This document shows positions 16,165-19,100 of a DNA stretch of 19,100 bases, one piece after another. Both the position numbers and the translations under genes were made by a program. The stretch covers positions 1 to 19,100 of the forward strand of contig CAJPTO010000033.1 in assembly GCA_905373605.1 (NCBI GenBank), given 5' to 3'. The notes below the pieces were generated by a model. That model searched no databases. It was not told where the DNA came from and saw nothing but the letters and a program-made list of their open reading frames with translations. Within the stretch, counting starts at the first letter, position 1. Every line of letters starts with the position of its first letter. The stretch is from an uncultured Prevotella sp. (GTDB lineage: Bacteria > Bacteroidota > Bacteroidia > Bacteroidales > Bacteroidaceae).

Positions 16165-16195
16165 TTTGGAGTCTGCTCATTTTATTGTACATTTG
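16165..16195 (+). promoter_or_regulatory. Bacteroidota consensus promoter for the GNAT-parE genes
   Basis: TTTG at 16165-16168 (-33), 19 bp, then TACATTTG at 16188-16195 (-7), an exact fit to TTTG-N19-21-TAnnTTTG. Transcription should start near 16200, leaving a leader of about 130 nt before the ATG at 16335. I see no riboswitch fold in that leader. Confidence 0.75.
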
Positions 16196-16334
16196 CAAGT
16201 TAAAGCACGAAAACGCTCGGCTTAACCCTCACTTTTTCTCGCCTTGCCCATACGCAAGCCGGTTGCCAAGCCATGCGGCAGAGGCACAACAAAAAGGCAA
16301 AAAGAACAAGAACAGCAAATAATAAACATAGCAA

Positions 16335-17480
16335 ATGTCTGCAGTGATAATAAAGAAAGTCGAAACCAAAAACGACTTAAAGGCATTCATCGACCTGCAT
16401 TACGACCTGTATGCCGGCAACGAATATGATGCGCCAAACCTGTTCAACGACGAGATGAACACGTTGAGCAAAGACAAGAACGCGGCTTTCGACTTCTGTG
16501 AAGCCGAATACTTCCTCGCTTACAAGGATGGGAAACTGGTGGGGCGTGTCGCTGCCATCATCAACCATCATGCCAATGCGAAATGGGACCGCAAAAGCGT
16601 GCGCTTCGGATGGATAGACTTCATCAACGACCGCGAAGTGCTAGCGGCTTTGCTCAATGCCGTCGAGGAATACGGCCGCTCCAAGGGCATGCGCTCCATT
16701 GTTGGGCCGCTGGGATTTACAGACATGGACCCCGAAGGCATGCTCACCGAGGGCTTCGACCAGCTGGGAACAATGCCAACCATCTACAATTACGACTATT
16801 ATCCGCAGTTGATGGAGAGCTTAGACGGCTTTGAGGTGGACAACCACTATGTGGAGTACAAGCTGATGGTGCCTAACGAAGTGCCAGAGAAGTATGCCAA
16901 GATTGCCGACATGATACAAAAGCGCTATAACCTCAAGATTAAGAAGCTCACGCGCGACGATGTCTTCAACAAAGGCTATGGCAAACGCATCTTCGACCTT
17001 GTGAACAAAACTTACGGCCACCTTTATGGTTACTCGGAACTCACCGAAAGGCAGATGGACCAATACGTAAAGCTTTATTTCCCCATGGCCGACTTAAGCC
17101 TCATCACGCTCGTTGAAGACGAGTCGGCAGGAAACAAGCTCGTGGGGCTGGGCATTTCCATACCCTCGCTAACACGTGCCCTGCAAAAGTGCCGTCGCGG
17201 ACGGCTCACGCCCTTTGGATGGTGGCACGTGTTGCGCGCCATCAAATACCACAAGACGAAAGTGGTGGACCTTCTGCTCATCGGCGTGCTTCCCGAATAC
17301 CGCATGAAAGGTGTTAACTCGCTGCTCTTCGCCGACCTCATTCCGCGTTACCAGAAGTATGGATTTGAATGGGGAGAAACACAAGTGGAGATGGAAACCA
17401 ACTCGAAGGTGCAAAGCCAGTGGGAATGGCTCGATGCAAGGATACACAAACGCCGCAAGTGCTATATCAAGACCATCTAG
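16335..17480 (+). CDS. GNAT-like N-acetyltransferase-fold protein, YghO-type
   Basis: A 381-residue protein with two GNAT-like halves. Residues about 1-175 include FLAYKDGKLVGRVAAI (60-75) and a helix followed by GMRSIVGPLGF (118-128). Residues about 185-381 include KLVGLGIS (268-275) and the acyl-CoA pyrophosphate-loop-like GVLPEYRMKGVNSLLF (317-332), matching the R/QxxGx pattern. It resembles the widespread but poorly characterised proteins annotated as YghO or GNAT family; the substrate is unknown. It follows a consensus promoter and precedes parE by 50 bp on the same strand, so the two are probably cotranscribed. The lysine-rich start and lack of a signal peptide suggest a cytosolic protein. 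Confidence 0.85.
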   Translation: MSAVIIKKVETKNDLKAFIDLHYDLYAGNEYDAPNLFNDEMNTLSKDKNAAFDFCEAEYFLAYKDGKLVGRVAAIINHHANAKWDRKSVRFGWIDFINDREVLAALLNAVEEYGRSKGMRSIVGPLGFTDMDPEGMLTEGFDQLGTMPTIYNYDYYPQLMESLDGFEVDNHYVEYKLMVPNEVPEKYAKIADMIQKRYNLKIKKLTRDDVFNKGYGKRIFDLVNKTYGHLYGYSELTERQMDQYVKLYFPMADLSLITLVEDESAGNKLVGLGISIPSLTRALQKCRRGRLTPFGWWHVLRAIKYHKTKVVDLLLIGVLPEYRMKGVNSLLFADLIPRYQKYGFEWGETQVEMETNSKVQSQWEWLDARIHKRRKCYIKTI

Positions 17481-17484
17481 AACA

Positions 17485-17501
17485 ATGGGTGCAACGCCCA
17501 T
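17485..17501. other. Short hairpin between the GNAT gene and parE
   Basis: ATGGGTG-CAA-CGCCCAT forms a 7-bp stem with one G:U pair. There is no T-run after it, so it is unlikely to be a terminator; it may affect mRNA processing or be chance. Confidence 0.3.
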
Positions 17502-17530
17502 AGAAACCATAAATAGGCACAAAAACCAAA

Positions 17531-19100
17531 ATGAATAAGAAAGAAACACCTGATAATCAACAAGAAAATATGTTCGAGGCCACAGGCACTGCTGCTTCGA
17601 ACACTGGCAGCGCGCCCACAAACAACGGTGATAACAACGCCCAGCCGGCTTACACCGACGACAACATCAGGCATCTCTCGGACATGGAGCATGTTCGGAC
17701 ACGCCCCGGCATGTACATTGGCAGGCTGGGTGACGGAACGCAGGCCGAAGACGGCATCTATGTGCTGCTCAAAGAGGTGATAGACAATTCCATCGACGAG
17801 TTTAAGATGCAAGCCGGAAAGCGCATCGAGGTGGACTTGGAAGACGACTTGCGCGTGTCGGTGCGCGACTATGGTCGCGGCATTCCGCAAGGAAAGTTGG
17901 TTGAGGCCGTAAGCATGCTCAACACGGGCGGAAAATACGACTCGAAAGCGTTTCAAAAAAGCGTGGGGCTTAACGGCGTTGGCCTTAAAGCTGTCAACGC
18001 TTTGAGCGCGCGTTTCGAAGCCAGGTCGTATCGCGAGGGCAAAGCGCGCACCGTGATTTTCGAAAGGGGAGAGCTCATTAGCGACCAAACGGCCGACACC
18101 GAGGAAGAAAACGGCACCTTCGTTTACTTTGAACCCGACAGCACACTGTTTCTTAACTATCGCTTCAAGGCCGAGTTTGTGGAGACAATGCTCCGAAACT
18201 ACACCTATCTTAACGCTGGATTGACCATCATGTACAACGGGCGGCGCATCATTAGCCGCAACGGACTGGCCGACTTGCTGAACGACCGCATGACCAACGA
18301 CGGCCTGTACCCCATCATACACATACAAGGCGAAGACATCGAGATTGCGTTCACCCACGCTAACCAATACGGCGAGGAATATTATTCGTTCGTTAACGGA
18401 CAGCATACCACGCAGGGCGGAACTCACCAAAGCGCATTTAAAGAGCACATTGCCAAGACCATCAAAGACTTTTTCTCCAAGAACTACGAGTATGTGGACA
18501 TACGAAACGGCATGGTGGCCGCCATTGCCATCAACGTGCAAGAGCCCATGTTCGAGAGCCAAACAAAGATTAAGCTTGGCTCTTTGACGATGAGCCCGGG
18601 GGGAGAAAGCGTAAACAAATATGTTGGCGACTTCATTAAGCGCGAGGTGGACAACTATTTGCACATCCATGCAGACGTGGCCGAAGAGCTGAAACGTAAA
18701 ATAGACGAGAGCGAAAGGGAACGAAAGGCTATGGCTGGCGTTACGAAGATGGCGCGTGAAAGGGCGAAAAAGGCCAACCTGCACAACCGAAAGCTGCGCG
18801 ACTGCCGAATTCATTTCAGCGACGTGAAGAACGATCGCAAGGAAGATAGCTGCATCTTCATCACCGAAGGCGACTCGGCCAGCGGCAGCATCACCAAAAG
18901 TCGCGACGTAAACACGCAAGCGGTGTTCTCGCTTCGCGGAAAACCCCTCAACTCGTACGGCCTAACCAAGAAGGTGGTGTACGAGAACGAGGAATTCAAC
19001 CTGCTGCAAGCTGCCCTCGACATTGAAGAAGGGCTCGACACGCTGCGATATAATAAGGTGATAGTAGCTACAGATGCCGATGTAGACGGCATGCATATAC
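17531..19100 (+). CDS. parE: DNA topoisomerase IV subunit B (5' part, runs off the window)
   Basis: The ATPase subunit of the type IIA enzyme that unlinks daughter chromosomes; it works with ParC. The 523 codons present hold the GHKL ATPase domain, with the start segment RPGMYIG (58-64), KEVIDNSIDE (81-90, catalytic E82 and Mg-binding N86), DYGRGIP (113-119) and GLNGVGLKAVNAL (146-158), followed by the transducer domain. The TOPRIM motifs EGDSASGS (446-453) and DADVDG (515-520) come at the end. The EGDSASGS form followed by ITKSRDV is the one I associate with Bacteroidota ParE rather than GyrB (EGDSAGG). About 40 residues before YTDDNIRHL form a low-complexity Asn/Gln/Thr-rich N-terminal extension; a start at Met14 is possible but would still leave most of it. 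The gene continues past 19100. Confidence 0.94.
   Translation, partial: MNKKETPDNQQENMFEATGTAASNTGSAPTNNGDNNAQPAYTDDNIRHLSDMEHVRTRPGMYIGRLGDGTQAEDGIYVLLKEVIDNSIDEFKMQAGKRIEVDLEDDLRVSVRDYGRGIPQGKLVEAVSMLNTGGKYDSKAFQKSVGLNGVGLKAVNALSARFEARSYREGKARTVIFERGELISDQTADTEEENGTFVYFEPDSTLFLNYRFKAEFVETMLRNYTYLNAGLTIMYNGRRIISRNGLADLLNDRMTNDGLYPIIHIQGEDIEIAFTHANQYGEEYYSFVNGQHTTQGGTHQSAFKEHIAKTIKDFFSKNYEYVDIRNGMVAAIAINVQEPMFESQTKIKLGSLTMSPGGESVNKYVGDFIKREVDNYLHIHADVAEELKRKIDESERERKAMAGVTKMARERAKKANLHNRKLRDCRIHFSDVKNDRKEDSCIFITEGDSASGSITKSRDVNTQAVFSLRGKPLNSYGLTKKVVYENEEFNLLQAALDIEEGLDTLRYNKVIVATDADVDGMHI

Noticed and set aside
17477..18919. 480-codon minus-strand open frame
   Set aside because: It lies wholly antisense to parE, whose plus-strand frame carries all ATPase and TOPRIM motifs. 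The minus-strand product has no recognisable motif and reflects codon bias.
1..19100. CRISPR arrays, tRNA or rRNA genes, complete insertion sequences
   Set aside because: No regularly spaced direct repeats of 25-40 bp, no tRNA-like cloverleaf and no transposase motifs were seen on either strand; the 9-bp repeats are contiguous and too short for CRISPR.

Overview
The window looks like a chromosomal segment of a Bacteroidota member, most likely Prevotella or a close Bacteroidales relative. Three things point there: the housekeeping proteins (topoisomerase IV subunit B, RNase R, nicotinate phosphoribosyltransferase), a promoter that matches the Bacteroidota consensus TTTG-N19-TAnnTTTG exactly (16165-16195), and the lack of clear Shine-Dalgarno sequences. 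Species cannot be settled from the sequence alone. Everything from 1 to about 16.1 kb is on the minus strand; from 16.16 kb onward the genes are on the plus strand.

Region A (112-7193, minus strand) is a defence locus. In transcription order it holds a truncated tyrosine-recombinase 3' end (7193-7071), a small XRE-type regulator (6954-6748), a PLD-nuclease/SNF2-type helicase fusion (6721-3344) and a large Eco57I/PglX-like adenine-N6 methyltransferase (3339-112). The helicase and methyltransferase genes nearly touch. Together they look like an ATP-driven restriction-modification system in which one polypeptide carries nuclease plus motor and the other carries methylase plus specificity domain. 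The C-terminal third of the methyltransferase is far more AT-rich than the rest, which suggests a swapped specificity domain.

Region B (7253-11775, minus strand) is housekeeping: a strong terminator, pncB (NAD salvage), a HAD phosphatase and rnr (RNase R). The spacers hold a degenerate 9-bp tandem repeat and GGTGAAA-type tracts into which the 3' ends of two genes run.

Region C (11789-15749, minus strand) is a second defence locus. Two different C5-cytosine methyltransferases flank and overlap a DUF3883 (NO VEIN C-terminal type) nuclease candidate. Two cytosine methylases with one nuclease suggests a restriction system with an asymmetric site. The operon ends 13 bp before rnr, so rnr may be transcribed by read-through from it.

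Region D (15750-16334) is a non-coding divergent spacer with back-to-back promoter candidates. Region E (16335-19100, plus strand) carries a GNAT-like protein and the 5' part of parE, which runs off the end of the window.

The main biological interest is two unrelated modification-based defence modules separated by only three housekeeping genes, one of them with an integrase relic at its promoter end.
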